From: Acidobacteriota bacterium
Lineage (GTDB): Bacteria; Acidobacteriota; Terriglobia; Terriglobales; Acidobacteriaceae
DNA length: 64,000 bases
Assembly: GCA_023410055.1 (NCBI GenBank)
Contig: JAEYQK010000039.1
Span: 100,931 to 164,930, forward strand
Direction: 5' to 3'
The notes beneath the pieces were generated by a model. That model had not been told where the DNA came from. It searched no databases and saw nothing but the letters and a program-made list of their open reading frames with translations. Below are positions 49,686 to 58,618 of this stretch, piece after piece. A program made the position numbers and the translations under genes. Numbering within the stretch: position 1 is the first letter of the stretch; every line of letters begins with the position of its first letter.

Positions 49686-51713
49686 ATGCGTCTTAAGTTC
49701 GCCGTAGTAGCAGTAGCGATTCTTTGCGCCGTAAGTGCAGTGGCGCAGAATGCGCCGGCAGCACCGCCGTCCGGATTCGAGGCATCGGCAGTCGATAAAA
49801 GCGTCGATCCATGCGTCGACTTTTACCAGTACGCCTGCGGAAGCTGGCTGAAGAGCAATCCGATCCCGTCCGACCAGGCAATGTGGGGTCGCTTCAACGA
49901 GCTGGCCGAACGCAATCGCACGATCCTGCACGACATTCTCGACAAGGCTTCAGCAAATGACCCGAATCGCAACGCAATCGATCAGAAGATCGGCGATTAT
50001 TACGCCTCCTGCATGGACGATAAAGCCATCGAGGCGAAGGGCCTTGCTCCGCTCAAGCCGGAGTTGGACCGCCTCGCCGCGTTGAAGTCCAAGTCCGATC
50101 TGCCCGACCTCGTTGCCCATCTGCATCAGGTTGGCGTGGGAGCATTCTTCGCCGTCAGCGCCGACCAGGATTTCAAGGACGCCACCCAGGTGATGGCCAC
50201 TGTTGACCAGGGCGGCATCGGCCTTCCCGAGCGCGATTACTACTTCAAGACCGACGAGCAATCGGCCGAGTTGCGCAAGCAGTACGTAGCCCACGTTCAG
50301 AAGATGTTCGAGCTGATGGGCGAGGCTCCTGCTAAGGCCGCGGCAGATGCCAAAGTAGTGATGGACATCGAGACGGCGCTGGCCAAGGGCTCGCTCGATG
50401 TCACCTCTCGCCGCGATCCGCAGAAGCTCTATCACAAGATGAGTCCCGAGGAGCTCGCCAAGATTGCTCCGGCGTTCACCTGGGCGCAGTACTTTAGGAC
50501 CGCCGACACCCCGGAACTGAAGAGCCTGAACGTTGCTGTTCCGGACTTCTTCAAAGAGTTCCATGGACTGATCAGCACCACGAGTCTCAAGAACCTGAAA
50601 ACGTACTTGCGCTGGCAGCTCATCCACGCCTCGGCTGCGATGTTGCCCGAGAAGTTCGTTAACGAGAACTTCAACTTTTACGGCAAGACATTGACGGGCC
50701 AGCAAGAGATTCGTGCCCGCTGGAAGCGCTGCGTCGCCTACACCGACGGCGATCTTGGCGAGGCACTCGGCATCGCCTACGTTGATCGCACGTTTGGCAA
50801 AGAAGGCAAAGACCGCACCGTGGCCATGGTAAAGCAGATCGAGAAGGCGATGGACCAGGACTTGAACCAGCTCGACTGGATGACGCCGGAGACGAAGAAG
50901 GCCGCGCACGAAAAGCTGGAGAAGATCGCGAACAAGATTGGATATCCGGACAAGTGGCGCGACTACAGCAAGCTGCAAATCGTTCGCGGCGACGCACTGG
51001 GCAACAGCAGACGGGCGAACCAGTTCGAGTTCAATCGCCAGATGAACAAGATCGGTCGTCCGGTGGACCGCCAGGAGTGGTTCATGTCACCGCCGACCGT
51101 CAACGCCTATTACAACCCGCAGATGAACGACATCAACTTTCCGGCGGGAATTCTTCAGCCTCCCTTCTTCGACAAGAACCGCGATGAAACCTATAACTAT
51201 GGCGGCATCGGCGCTGTGATCGGCCACGAGTTGACGCACGGCTTCGACGATCAAGGCCGGCAGTTCGACGGCAACGGCAACCTCAACGACTGGTGGAAGC
51301 CGGAGGACAACAAGGCTTTCGACCAGCGCGGGAATTGCATCGTCGACCAATATGCCAGCTACGTTGCAGTCGATGACGTGAAGCTCAACGGCAAGTTGAC
51401 TGAGGGCGAAAACGTCGCCGACAACGGTGGCCTCCGCCTGGCGCTGATGGCCGCGATGAGCAGTCTGGACGAAAAGAGCAAGGGCACGGTCGATGGCTAC
51501 ACGCCCGAACAGCGCGTCTTCATGGGCTGGGGACAGGTCTGGTGCGAAAACATGACGCCGCAGATCAGCCGCATGTTGGCGCAGACCGATCCGCACTCTC
51601 CGCCGAAGTATCGCGTAAACGGCACGCTGAGCAACATGCCGGAGTTCCAGAAGGCATTCGGATGCAAGGCCGACGCGCCGATGGTCCGGAAATCAGCATG
51701 CAGGGTGTGGTAA
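49686..51713 (+). CDS. M13 family metallopeptidase (neprilysin-like), secreted
   Basis: 675 residues with a signal peptide ending AVAQ. The zinc site is HELTH at 514-518 (VIGHELTHGFDDQG) and Glu575 in ENVADNGGL; NPQMNDINFPAGILQPPFF and the C-terminal CxVW are further family marks. The enzyme cleaves peptides on the amino side of hydrophobic residues outside the cytoplasm. It is usually found as a single gene. GAAAGAGG lies upstream of the ATG. Confidence 0.96.
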   Translation: MRLKFAVVAVAILCAVSAVAQNAPAAPPSGFEASAVDKSVDPCVDFYQYACGSWLKSNPIPSDQAMWGRFNELAERNRTILHDILDKASANDPNRNAIDQKIGDYYASCMDDKAIEAKGLAPLKPELDRLAALKSKSDLPDLVAHLHQVGVGAFFAVSADQDFKDATQVMATVDQGGIGLPERDYYFKTDEQSAELRKQYVAHVQKMFELMGEAPAKAAADAKVVMDIETALAKGSLDVTSRRDPQKLYHKMSPEELAKIAPAFTWAQYFRTADTPELKSLNVAVPDFFKEFHGLISTTSLKNLKTYLRWQLIHASAAMLPEKFVNENFNFYGKTLTGQQEIRARWKRCVAYTDGDLGEALGIAYVDRTFGKEGKDRTVAMVKQIEKAMDQDLNQLDWMTPETKKAAHEKLEKIANKIGYPDKWRDYSKLQIVRGDALGNSRRANQFEFNRQMNKIGRPVDRQEWFMSPPTVNAYYNPQMNDINFPAGILQPPFFDKNRDETYNYGGIGAVIGHELTHGFDDQGRQFDGNGNLNDWWKPEDNKAFDQRGNCIVDQYASYVAVDDVKLNGKLTEGENVADNGGLRLALMAAMSSLDEKSKGTVDGYTPEQRVFMGWGQVWCENMTPQISRMLAQTDPHSPPKYRVNGTLSNMPEFQKAFGCKADAPMVRKSACRVW

Positions 51714-51734
51714 CAGTCGTTTAGCGAAAACAGA

Positions 51735-51770
51735 AGAACCGTACGGTTACGACCGTGCGGTTCTTTTCTT
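51735..51770 (+). terminator. intrinsic terminator of the M13 gene
   Basis: GAACCGTACGGT and ACCGTGCGGTTC pair with one mismatch, followed by TTTTCTTTT. It lies 22 bases past the stop. Confidence 0.8.
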
Positions 51771-51917
51771 TTGGTCTTCGCCTTACGTGCACTTATTTCC
51801 CATGCAGCAGTCGGGTGTGACCGCTATCACTCCTGATGGGGCCGGAAATTACAGAATGACGAACCACTCACAATTAGGTTAGTGTTAGTGAATTAGGTAC
51901 GACCGAGGTTTCAGGTC

Positions 51918-52160
51918 ATGCAGCATCACTGCGCCAACCGCTTCTGCTCCGCGCTGAATCATTCCGGCCAAGGGACAACTTTCCGTTTAGATCTGGATCT
52001 CGGAAATACCTCCGGCCAATCGCAATCGAAAACCGCTTATATTTGGCTGTGTCCGCGATGCGCAGAGGTGCTGAACCCCACAGTAGAAGTTTCGGGGAAC
52101 ACCGTGCGGCTCAGGCTGTCGGCACGGCACGAGTGCCCACCCTCCACACGAATGAACTGA
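51918..52160 (+). CDS. small zinc-ribbon-like protein
   Basis: 80 residues with possible metal ligands HHCANRFC near the start and WLCPRC near residue 45, and a final histidine/cysteine (RHEC). The pattern resembles small acidobacterial zinc-ribbon proteins of unknown function, as far as I recall. No strong ribosome site; GGTTTCAGGTC lies directly before the ATG. It stands alone between the M13 gene and the convergent aldolase gene. Confidence 0.55.
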   Translation: MQHHCANRFCSALNHSGQGTTFRLDLDLGNTSGQSQSKTAYIWLCPRCAEVLNPTVEVSGNTVRLRLSARHECPPSTRMN

Positions 52161-52222
52161 CTACGATTGTTCAGGGATTAACTTCTTGCGGGCGCGCTCG
52201 GCGTGTCTGCTCGTATTGATCC

Positions 52223-52864
52223 CTAGCTGAGATCGCGCATTCTTGTCGCGACAAGTTTCTCTACGGCTTCGTCGCTGAGGGGTTGCTGTTGTCCAAGCAG
52301 GTGCGTGACGAGGGCGATCTTGGCGAAGTGCTCCACCGTTTCCATTCTCATGTAGGCGCGAAGCAGTGTGTCGCCATAGGTGACGACGCCGTGATTCGCC
52401 ATGAGGATGGCGTCGTGATCGGCGACGAGTGGTTCGAGAGCGTCGGTCAGCTCCGGCGTGCCGGGAGTACCGTAGCGCGCGAGAGGAATCGAGCCCAGCG
52501 AAAGCACGACTTCGGATACCAGAGCCTTATTCAGGGGAATGCCTGCGGCGGCGTATCCCGTTGCGGTTGTAGGATGCGCGTGAACGATGCCGCGGATATC
52601 GGGGCGCAAACGATAGATGAGCAGGTGCATCCCGATTTCGGTCGAGACGCTACGGCGACCTGAGATCTTGCGACCTTCGAGATCGACCACAACGAGATCG
52701 TCCGGCTCCATCAGGCCCTTGCTCATGCCCGTGGGGGTGGACAAAATGCTGTTGCTGTCCAGGCGAACAGTTATGTTGCCGTCCGTCGCGGCGACGTATC
52801 CCTTCTGGTGAAGAAGGCGGCCGAACTGGATAACGTCCGCGCGATGCTGTGCTTGGTCGGGCAT
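52223..52864 (-). CDS. class II aldolase/adducin family protein
   Basis: 213 residues. The zinc histidines are in IVHAHPTTATGYAAAG near residue 95 and MANHGVVTYG near residue 155, and NITVRLDSNSILSTPTGMSKG near residue 30 is the substrate region. This is the L-fuculose/ribulose-phosphate aldolase fold, also used by methylthioribulose-phosphate dehydratase. The true substrate is not clear from sequence. It is divergent from queA, whose promoter lies in the gap 52865-53003. Confidence 0.9.
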   Translation of the reverse strand: MPDQAQHRADVIQFGRLLHQKGYVAATDGNITVRLDSNSILSTPTGMSKGLMEPDDLVVVDLEGRKISGRRSVSTEIGMHLLIYRLRPDIRGIVHAHPTTATGYAAAGIPLNKALVSEVVLSLGSIPLARYGTPGTPELTDALEPLVADHDAILMANHGVVTYGDTLLRAYMRMETVEHFAKIALVTHLLGQQQPLSDEAVEKLVATRMRDLS

Positions 52865-52991
52865 GACTACACTAGTCCACTCTACTAGACAAACGAAAAC
52901 AAACAGACAGAAACTGCCGAGAGCGTATCGTATCGCATGGCGGTGAGTTCAGGCAAACTGGAGCCGTTAAAATGCGCGCCCAGACGGATTC

Positions 52992-52997
52992 TATAAT
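52992..52997 (+). promoter_or_regulatory. -10 hexamer of queA, probably leaderless
   Basis: A perfect TATAAT ending six bases before the GTG at 53004. The start is fixed by homology (QueA begins [16 protein letters not shown]), so the mRNA should begin at or next to its start codon. Confidence 0.65.
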
Positions 52998-53003
52998 CAG
53001 AAC

Positions 53004-54104
53004 GTGCTTGTATCCGAATTTGATTTTCATCTGCCCGAAGAACTGATCGCCCAGGAAGCGCTCGCAGATCGCGCTGCTTCACGCATGCTGCGCCTTCAGC
53101 GCGATACGGGTATTTTTGAAGACAAGCTCTTCCGTGACTTTCCTGATTCGCTCAGGCCGGACGATCTGTTGGTCTTCAACAACACAAGAGTGTTCCCCGC
53201 CAGACTCTACGGGCACCGTAGCGGATCGAAGGCACAGCCGCTAAGCCCACAAAATCCGGCCAGCCGCAAATTTCTCAAGGGGAAGGTCGAGATTTTGCTC
53301 ACCAAGCAGGTGCCGGGGCCGAATGCGCCGTTCGAATGGGAGGCGCTGGTGCGTCCGGGGCGCAAGATTGGCGTCGGAGAGCATCTGTATTTCGGCGACC
53401 ACGATGAGCTTGTCGCCGAGGTTGTGGGGCGGGGAGAGTTCGGCGAGCGCACACTAAGATTTGCGCCTGTGCCGGATTTCTTCTCTATCGTGGAGCGATA
53501 TGGTCACGTGCCCCTGCCGCCTTACATATCGCGTGACGATAGGCCGGAAGACCGCGAGCGGTATCAAACCGTATATGCACGGGAGCGGGGGTCGGTCGCC
53601 GCTCCAACGGCGGGGCTTCACTTCACGCCTGAGATACTCGACCGGATTCGTGCACGCGGGGTGCAGACGGCGGAGGTCACGCTCCACGTCGGGCTGGGTA
53701 CGTTTCAGCCGATTCACGCGGAAGTTGTCGAAGAGCATAAGCTGCATCGGGAGTTGTATTGCGTTTCCGAGCAAACTGCTGCGGCGGTCAACCGGGCGCT
53801 TGATGCAAGACGGCGTGTAGTTGCGGTCGGAACAACAAGCGTTCGGACACTGGAGTATGCGGCGAGCCTGAATCCGGACGGGCGTATTCAGGCCGGATCG
53901 GGCGAGGCCGACATCTTTATCTATCCGGGATTCCAGTTCCGCGTGGTCGGGGCGATGCTGACCAACTTTCATCTGCCGAAATCAACGCTGCTCATGCTGG
54001 TATCGGCGTTCGCAGGAAGAGAGAAGGTTATGGCGGCGTACGAACACGCGGTCCAGGAAAAGTACAGGTTCTTCTCGTACGGAGACTGCATGTTCGTGGA
54101 GTGA
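53004..54104 (+). CDS. queA: tRNA preQ1(34) S-adenosylmethionine ribosyltransferase-isomerase
   Basis: 366 residues from a GTG at 53004, where the family begins ([24 protein letters not shown]). The core is [78 protein letters not shown] and [19 protein letters not shown]. It makes epoxyqueuosine in the anticodon of certain tRNAs. The gene is alone, with tgt and the other queuosine genes elsewhere. Confidence 0.96.
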   Translation: MLVSEFDFHLPEELIAQEALADRAASRMLRLQRDTGIFEDKLFRDFPDSLRPDDLLVFNNTRVFPARLYGHRSGSKAQPLSPQNPASRKFLKGKVEILLTKQVPGPNAPFEWEALVRPGRKIGVGEHLYFGDHDELVAEVVGRGEFGERTLRFAPVPDFFSIVERYGHVPLPPYISRDDRPEDRERYQTVYARERGSVAAPTAGLHFTPEILDRIRARGVQTAEVTLHVGLGTFQPIHAEVVEEHKLHRELYCVSEQTAAAVNRALDARRRVVAVGTTSVRTLEYAASLNPDGRIQAGSGEADIFIYPGFQFRVVGAMLTNFHLPKSTLLMLVSAFAGREKVMAAYEHAVQEKYRFFSYGDCMFVE

Positions 54105-54215
54105 GAGAACAGCAGAAATACGTAACCCCACCGGGCGGGCGGAGTGCAGTCTCAAGACTTCCCTGTTTTGAACTGGATCCGTGCGAATCAGTGTGAATCG
54201 TGGCAAGTTGCTGTC

Positions 54216-54383
54216 CTACGCCAGCGGGTGCCGTCGCCCCTGCTTGACTCGTATGCGCTGCAAGCGCCTTAGCTTGACTCGTGGCGCCAGGCAGATGTGG
54301 TAGACGAACCAGAGCAGCACTAGCGCGGCCATCAGTGGGATGACAGGGACCAGCAACTCGAGCAGTCTCCACACGCTTCCCAC
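54216..54383 (-). CDS. 55-residue membrane protein after glmM
   Basis: A GTG-started frame of 55 residues: GSVWRLLELLVPVIPLMAALVLLWFVYHI as one long hydrophobic segment, then a strongly basic tail (VKLRRLQRIRVKQGRRHPLA). GAGGTGCGC lies immediately before the GTG. It starts only 15 bases past the glmM stop and in the same direction, so it probably belongs to the cdaA-ybbR-glmM operon. I do not recognise a family. A single-pass protein with a basic cytoplasmic end is the likeliest topology. Confidence 0.65.
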   Translation of the reverse strand: MGSVWRLLELLVPVIPLMAALVLLWFVYHICLAPRVKLRRLQRIRVKQGRRHPLA

Positions 54384-54397
54384 TGCGCACCTCTACA

Positions 54398-55786
54398 TTA
54401 CGCGCCTAAATTGCTCTTGATCGCAGACGCGATAGACTCCGCCAGACGTTTCATCTTCTCTTCCGATTCGGCTTCGACCATGACGCGGGCGAGTTTTTCC
54501 GTGCCGGAATATCGAACAACCACGCGGCCATCACCGTCGAGTTCGCTCTCTGCCAGCCGGATGCTATCGTCGATTTCGGGAATCTCGTTGAAGGGACGCT
54601 TCTCGCGAACGGGCACGTTCTTGATCGTCTGCGGATAAACCTTAAAGTCGGAAACCAGTTCACTGAGCAGCTTGCCGCTGCGGGCCATCTTTACCATTAC
54701 CCGTAAGGCGGTAAGAAGGCCGTCGCCGGTGGTGGCGTCGCCATCTCGGAAGATGATGTGTCCGGATTGTTCGCCGCCGAGGATGGCGCCGCTCTTGCAC
54801 ATCTCTTCGAGCACGTACTTGTCGCCCACCGGGGCGCGAAGCATGTTGATGCCGGACTTGCGCAGTGCGACTTCGAGTCCCATGTTGGACATCGTGGTTG
54901 CGACGACCGTGTTGTTGACCAGTGCACCGCGGTCTTTCATCGAACGCGCTGCGAGCAACAGCACCGCGTCGCCATTCATGACCGTGCCGTGTTCGTCCGA
55001 AAAAAGCGCGCGGTCGGCGTCACCGTCGAAAGTGATGCCCAAGGCATAGCGCGGGACCTTGCTGTCGGCATTGCCGTCTTTCACGGCAGCGGCAACGATC
55101 TCGGGATGTAGCGCGCCGCAATTGGCGTTGATGTTGCGACCGTCCGGCTCGTCGTTGATGAAGGTTGCGTCCACGCCGCAACGACGGAAAACTTCATGCG
55201 CGATGGGAGTCGCGGCGCCGTTCGCGCAGTCGACGAGAACGTTCATGCGGCCAAGATCGGTGGAGTTTACGTTCTTGACCAGCCAATCGACGTAGGCATC
55301 TCGCAAAGAGGCATCACCGAGAAGCGCACTTCCTTCTTCGGCATCGGGCGGATTCGCTTCTTCAAGATGCGCGAAGATTTCTTGCTCAATCTCCAATTCG
55401 ATTTCGTCTGGCAGTTTGTACCCGTCGTGACCGAAGACCTTAATGCCGTTGTCATGCCACGGATTATGCGAGGCAGAAATCACAATCCCAGCAGCGAAAT
55501 CACGAGTGCGAGCAAGAAATGCGACGCCAGGCGTGGTGATGACGCCGGCGCTTTCGACTTCCACGCCACGATCCATCAGACCACGGGCGACCTGGTTGGC
55601 AATCCACTCGGAGGACTCACGCGTGTCCTGGCCAATAACCACTCGCGCGTTCTTGTGCGACTTCAGCAGGTGCTTTCCAAGTGCCTGCCCAATGGCAAAT
55701 GTGGCGCGCTCATCGAGGGGGTACTCACCTGCAACGCCGCGGATTCCATCTGTCCCGAATAGTTTTCTCAAGCCTTCGGCTCCCAT
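54398..55786 (-). CDS. glmM: phosphoglucosamine mutase
   Basis: 462 residues. The phosphoserine loop is VISASHNPWHDNGIKVFG with Ser106, the metal site is ITFDGDADRALFSD near residue 250, sugar binding is GEQSGHIIF near residue 335, and the phosphate-binding C-terminus is VVVRYSGTEKLARVMVEA. It converts glucosamine-6-phosphate to glucosamine-1-phosphate for peptidoglycan and LPS. It lies 47 bases after the YbbR gene in the cdaA operon, whose product c-di-AMP often controls GlmM-linked processes. Confidence 0.97.
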   Translation of the reverse strand: MGAEGLRKLFGTDGIRGVAGEYPLDERATFAIGQALGKHLLKSHKNARVVIGQDTRESSEWIANQVARGLMDRGVEVESAGVITTPGVAFLARTRDFAAGIVISASHNPWHDNGIKVFGHDGYKLPDEIELEIEQEIFAHLEEANPPDAEEGSALLGDASLRDAYVDWLVKNVNSTDLGRMNVLVDCANGAATPIAHEVFRRCGVDATFINDEPDGRNINANCGALHPEIVAAAVKDGNADSKVPRYALGITFDGDADRALFSDEHGTVMNGDAVLLLAARSMKDRGALVNNTVVATTMSNMGLEVALRKSGINMLRAPVGDKYVLEEMCKSGAILGGEQSGHIIFRDGDATTGDGLLTALRVMVKMARSGKLLSELVSDFKVYPQTIKNVPVREKRPFNEIPEIDDSIRLAESELDGDGRVVVRYSGTEKLARVMVEAESEEKMKRLAESIASAIKSNLGA

Positions 55787-55833
55787 AAGATACCCGCCGG
55801 AGATGCCGACGGGCTTCGGTCTTCAGAGAATTT

Positions 55834-56514
55834 TTAACGCTTGGCCGTCCTGCCGCTCTTTTCCGTGACGACCGTAACATGGATGGGGCTGGGATGTGCC
55901 AGTTGAACCAGCGGGTCTGGCACATAGACATTCGTCACAAAACTAGCACTCCCTACAACGCCGGTAGCGTCTACAGGATCGGTCAACACTGCCTCGATCT
56001 GGTTTACACGTCTCTCTGGCCCGACAACCTTGACCACTGACGGTGTCGCGATGACGCCCTCGGGGGCGTACTGTATCCCCGGAGCAAACGTGCCGATCAC
56101 ACGAGGCCGCACCGGAACTTCTTTCGCTGTTTGTCGATCCAGGTCAATGCGCATCTGGGCCGGAATGACTTGCACAACCTCTACGCCTCGCGGAACTTTG
56201 ATGGCGCGGGGGTTCAGATCGTAAGTGTGTTCACCGGGGGTGGCATTCGTGAGATCGAGAGATGCGTGCACGTCGGCGGCATCCAGACCGCGAACAATTC
56301 GCTCAGGCCCACGGATACGAATCTCTGCCTGAGGAATGTGCTCGGACGTGAAATCAAGATTCGCTGGCACGTGATTAAACTGCACCGGGATAGTGATAAC
56401 CACTTCCGACTGAGGATCGCGCACGACCGCAAGCCAGAGCACGATGGCCGCGATGATCGACACCAGCTTCAAGCCGATGTTGTGGAAAACGTGATTCCGC
56501 AGGAAGCTGATCAT
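55834..56514 (-). CDS. YbbR-domain protein (CdaR-like)
   Basis: 226 residues. One membrane helix at about residues 12-30 (LKLVSIIAAIVLWLAVV) anchors the protein. The rest holds tandem YbbR repeats such as FNHVPANLDFTSEHIPQAEIRIRGP and VPVRPRVIGTFAPGIQYAPEGVIATPSVVKVVGP. YbbR/CdaR proteins regulate the CdaA diadenylate cyclase from outside the membrane in Gram-positives. The ATG overlaps the cdaA stop (ATGA). It lies between cdaA and glmM, the classic order. Confidence 0.92.
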   Translation of the reverse strand: MISFLRNHVFHNIGLKLVSIIAAIVLWLAVVRDPQSEVVITIPVQFNHVPANLDFTSEHIPQAEIRIRGPERIVRGLDAADVHASLDLTNATPGEHTYDLNPRAIKVPRGVEVVQVIPAQMRIDLDRQTAKEVPVRPRVIGTFAPGIQYAPEGVIATPSVVKVVGPERRVNQIEAVLTDPVDATGVVGSASFVTNVYVPDPLVQLAHPSPIHVTVVTEKSGRTAKR

Positions 56515-57368
56515 TGGCGCTCTGCCTCGCGGGAGTAGTCCTGCGCCACATCGTCGCCGTTTCGAATCGGAGTTGGCAGTGCAGACGCGGGAACATAGCG
56601 CCGCAATAGTTCACCAAGGCGTTCGCGCAGATACTCGACAGTAAGATCGCGCTCAATATTGCCGCCCACCGCAATGCTGATAGCCCCCGTTTCTTCGGAG
56701 ACAATTACGGCGATGGAATCAGTTTCCTCAGTGATTCCGATTCCGGCGCGATGACGCGTTCCGAGCTGCGTTGAAAGAACCGGGTTCATCGACAGCGGCA
56801 AGAAACAGGCTGCAGCAGCAATGCGGTCCTTCTGAATGATGACAGCACCATCATGCAATGGAGCACTCGGGCGAAAAATCGTTGCCAGCAAATCGTAAGA
56901 AAGCCGAGCGTCCAGCGGAACGCCGCTTTCGACGTAGGTGCGCAAGCCGATTTCCCGCTCGATTACCACAAGCGCGCCAGTCTGGTTTTGCGAGAAAAGA
57001 TTGGCTGCCAGCACGATGTCGTCGTAAACTTCGCCGCTCGGCGTCTGAGATAGACGCGAGAATGTCAGAATCCGTCCAAGTCTTGCCAGTGCGTGGCGGA
57101 TCTCCGTAGCGAATATAACAATGAGGGCGAAAATCGCGTACGGAAGCAGACTGCCGACCAGCCAATTGACCGTACGAAGTTCAAGAACCCGCGCGAGATA
57201 GACAGCCAGTGCGAGTACACCGATCCCGACGAGCATCGGCGCCGCCCTCGTCCCTTTGATGAGGACGAGGAACTCATAGATCAGCACGGCGACCAGGAGA
57301 ATGTCTATGACCGTCACAGCCGACACTTCCGGCCATCGCCCCAGGAATTGATGTAAAGCTGAAACCAT
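56511..57368 (-). CDS. cdaA: diadenylate cyclase (c-di-AMP synthase)
   Basis: 285 residues from the ATG at 57368, with GGAGAG upstream. Three membrane helices occupy about residues 20-100. The DAC domain has the catalytic motifs LHDGAVII (near residue 193) and GTRHRAGIGITEETDS (near residue 223). It joins two ATP molecules into c-di-AMP, a second messenger for osmotic and cell-wall control. It is first in the cdaA-ybbR-glmM operon, divergent from the dehalogenase-like gene. c-di-AMP phosphodiesterases are not in the window. Confidence 0.95.
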   Translation of the reverse strand: MVSALHQFLGRWPEVSAVTVIDILLVAVLIYEFLVLIKGTRAAPMLVGIGVLALAVYLARVLELRTVNWLVGSLLPYAIFALIVIFATEIRHALARLGRILTFSRLSQTPSGEVYDDIVLAANLFSQNQTGALVVIEREIGLRTYVESGVPLDARLSYDLLATIFRPSAPLHDGAVIIQKDRIAAAACFLPLSMNPVLSTQLGTRHRAGIGITEETDSIAVIVSEETGAISIAVGGNIERDLTVEYLRERLGELLRRYVPASALPTPIRNGDDVAQDYSREAERQ

Positions 57369-57519
57369 TTGCCGCTCTCCTCTATTGTAATGCAAGGGGA
57401 GCATTGCTCCGGTAACGACTTAGTGTCCATATTGTGGTGTTTTTGCCACCGACCTGCGGCATTTGAGCTGTTCGCATCATCACATCAGTAGAGACTTTGC
57501 TCGAGATCCTGATCCAGAA

Positions 57520-58470
57520 ATGCTAACGGAACCAAAAAAACCCGAGATACCCGAGTGGTTGCACGAGCTGTATCCCTTCTGCACCCGCACCGCCATCGTA
57601 GATGGCTGTCGGATGAGCTTTGTCGACGAGGGGCCGAGTGATGCACCACCGGTGCTGATGCTGCACGGGAATCCAACCTGGTCGTTCCTGTTCCGGCACC
57701 TGATCAGGAAAGTGCGAGCGACTCGACGGGTGATTGCGCCTGATCAGATCGGCTTTGGGCTTTCAGAGAAGCCGCGGGATCCGGCTTACCACACGCTCGA
57801 ACGGCATATTCAGAACTTGACGAATCTGGTCGACGAGCTCGGGTTGACGAACATCACGTTGGTAGCTCAAGGATGGGGCGGCCCAATCGGGCTGGGATAC
57901 GCGGTCCGGCACAGCCAGAACATCGCCCGGCTGGTGCTTTGCAGCACGTGGCCCCTACCAGTCGCCAATGTGGATCAGCTCAAGCTGCCGTTTCGTATTC
58001 GGCTGGCCAGTGCGGGCCGCATTGGCCGCTACTTTGACTCATTACTCAATCTATCCCTGGCCGCGGCGATCGCCTCACGCACCTACAAGAAGCCATCAGA
58101 TTGGACGATCGAGGGCTACAAGTTCCCCTTCCCGACGACGGCTTCGCGTGTGGCCATCGCCGAGTTTACGCGCATGTTCCTGAAGACTTCGGCTGAAGAC
58201 AGGGCGACGATGGAACAGAACTACAAAGGCCTGAAGATGATCACCGCGCCGGCGGACATCATTATTGGCGCCGCCGATCCGTTGCTCACGCAGCTTCCGG
58301 CATACCTGCTTCGAGACGCACTGTCAAACGCGCACGAACCCGTCGTGGTCCCGAATGCCTCGCATCTTATGCCCGAAGACAACCCTGATGTGATCGCAGA
58401 GACTGTGCTGAGGGAAGGACCGGCTAAGGGCGAAAACAGGCCGGGCAGCCTGTTCAATATCCTGAAATAG
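57520..58470 (+). CDS. dehalogenase-like alpha/beta hydrolase without a nucleophile
   Basis: 316 residues from the ATG at 57520; an in-frame ATG at 57463 is possible. The haloalkane-dehalogenase/OleB type is shown by HGNPTWSFLFRHLI (oxyanion and halide-site Asn/Trp) and a VAQGWGGPIGLGYAV nucleophile elbow. At the elbow, Gly118 (GGA) stands where these enzymes have a catalytic Asp (xQDWGGP) and other hydrolases Ser. Later Asp253 and His282 (NASHLMPEDNPD) are kept. The protein is probably inactive as a normal hydrolase, or uses another mechanism. Confidence 0.8.
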   Translation: MLTEPKKPEIPEWLHELYPFCTRTAIVDGCRMSFVDEGPSDAPPVLMLHGNPTWSFLFRHLIRKVRATRRVIAPDQIGFGLSEKPRDPAYHTLERHIQNLTNLVDELGLTNITLVAQGWGGPIGLGYAVRHSQNIARLVLCSTWPLPVANVDQLKLPFRIRLASAGRIGRYFDSLLNLSLAAAIASRTYKKPSDWTIEGYKFPFPTTASRVAIAEFTRMFLKTSAEDRATMEQNYKGLKMITAPADIIIGAADPLLTQLPAYLLRDALSNAHEPVVVPNASHLMPEDNPDVIAETVLREGPAKGENRPGSLFNILK

Positions 58471-58472
58471 AA

Positions 58473-58594
58473 CGGACGAGCGGATGAACGTATGAGCTGC
58501 AAGACCACAAGCCCATGCGGTCCCGACTAGAACGAATTGGAAGACGACGATCGGATCTGGAGCATCCGCCCACCGATTATCCGTTCATACGATC
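58473..58594. repeat. inverted ATCCGTTCAT-type repeat pair
   Basis: CGGATGAACGTATGAGC (58480-58496) and TATCCGTTCATACGATC (58578-58594) are imperfect inverted copies in the gap before dtd. Similar words occur at 44155-44198. Confidence 0.4.
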
Positions 58595-58606
58595 CCGGTT
58601 CTCGTC

Positions 58607-58612
58607 TATCCT
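58607..58612 (+). promoter_or_regulatory. -10-like hexamer of dtd
   Basis: TATCCT (four of six bases) ends six bases before the ATG at 58619. There is no clear Shine-Dalgarno sequence. Confidence 0.4.
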
Positions 58613-58618
58613 TCTCTC

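Noticed and set aside
54028..54390. 120-residue minus-strand frame between queA and glmM
   Set aside because: It overlaps the end of queA and its composition is not protein-like. The overlapping 55-residue frame is far more convincing.
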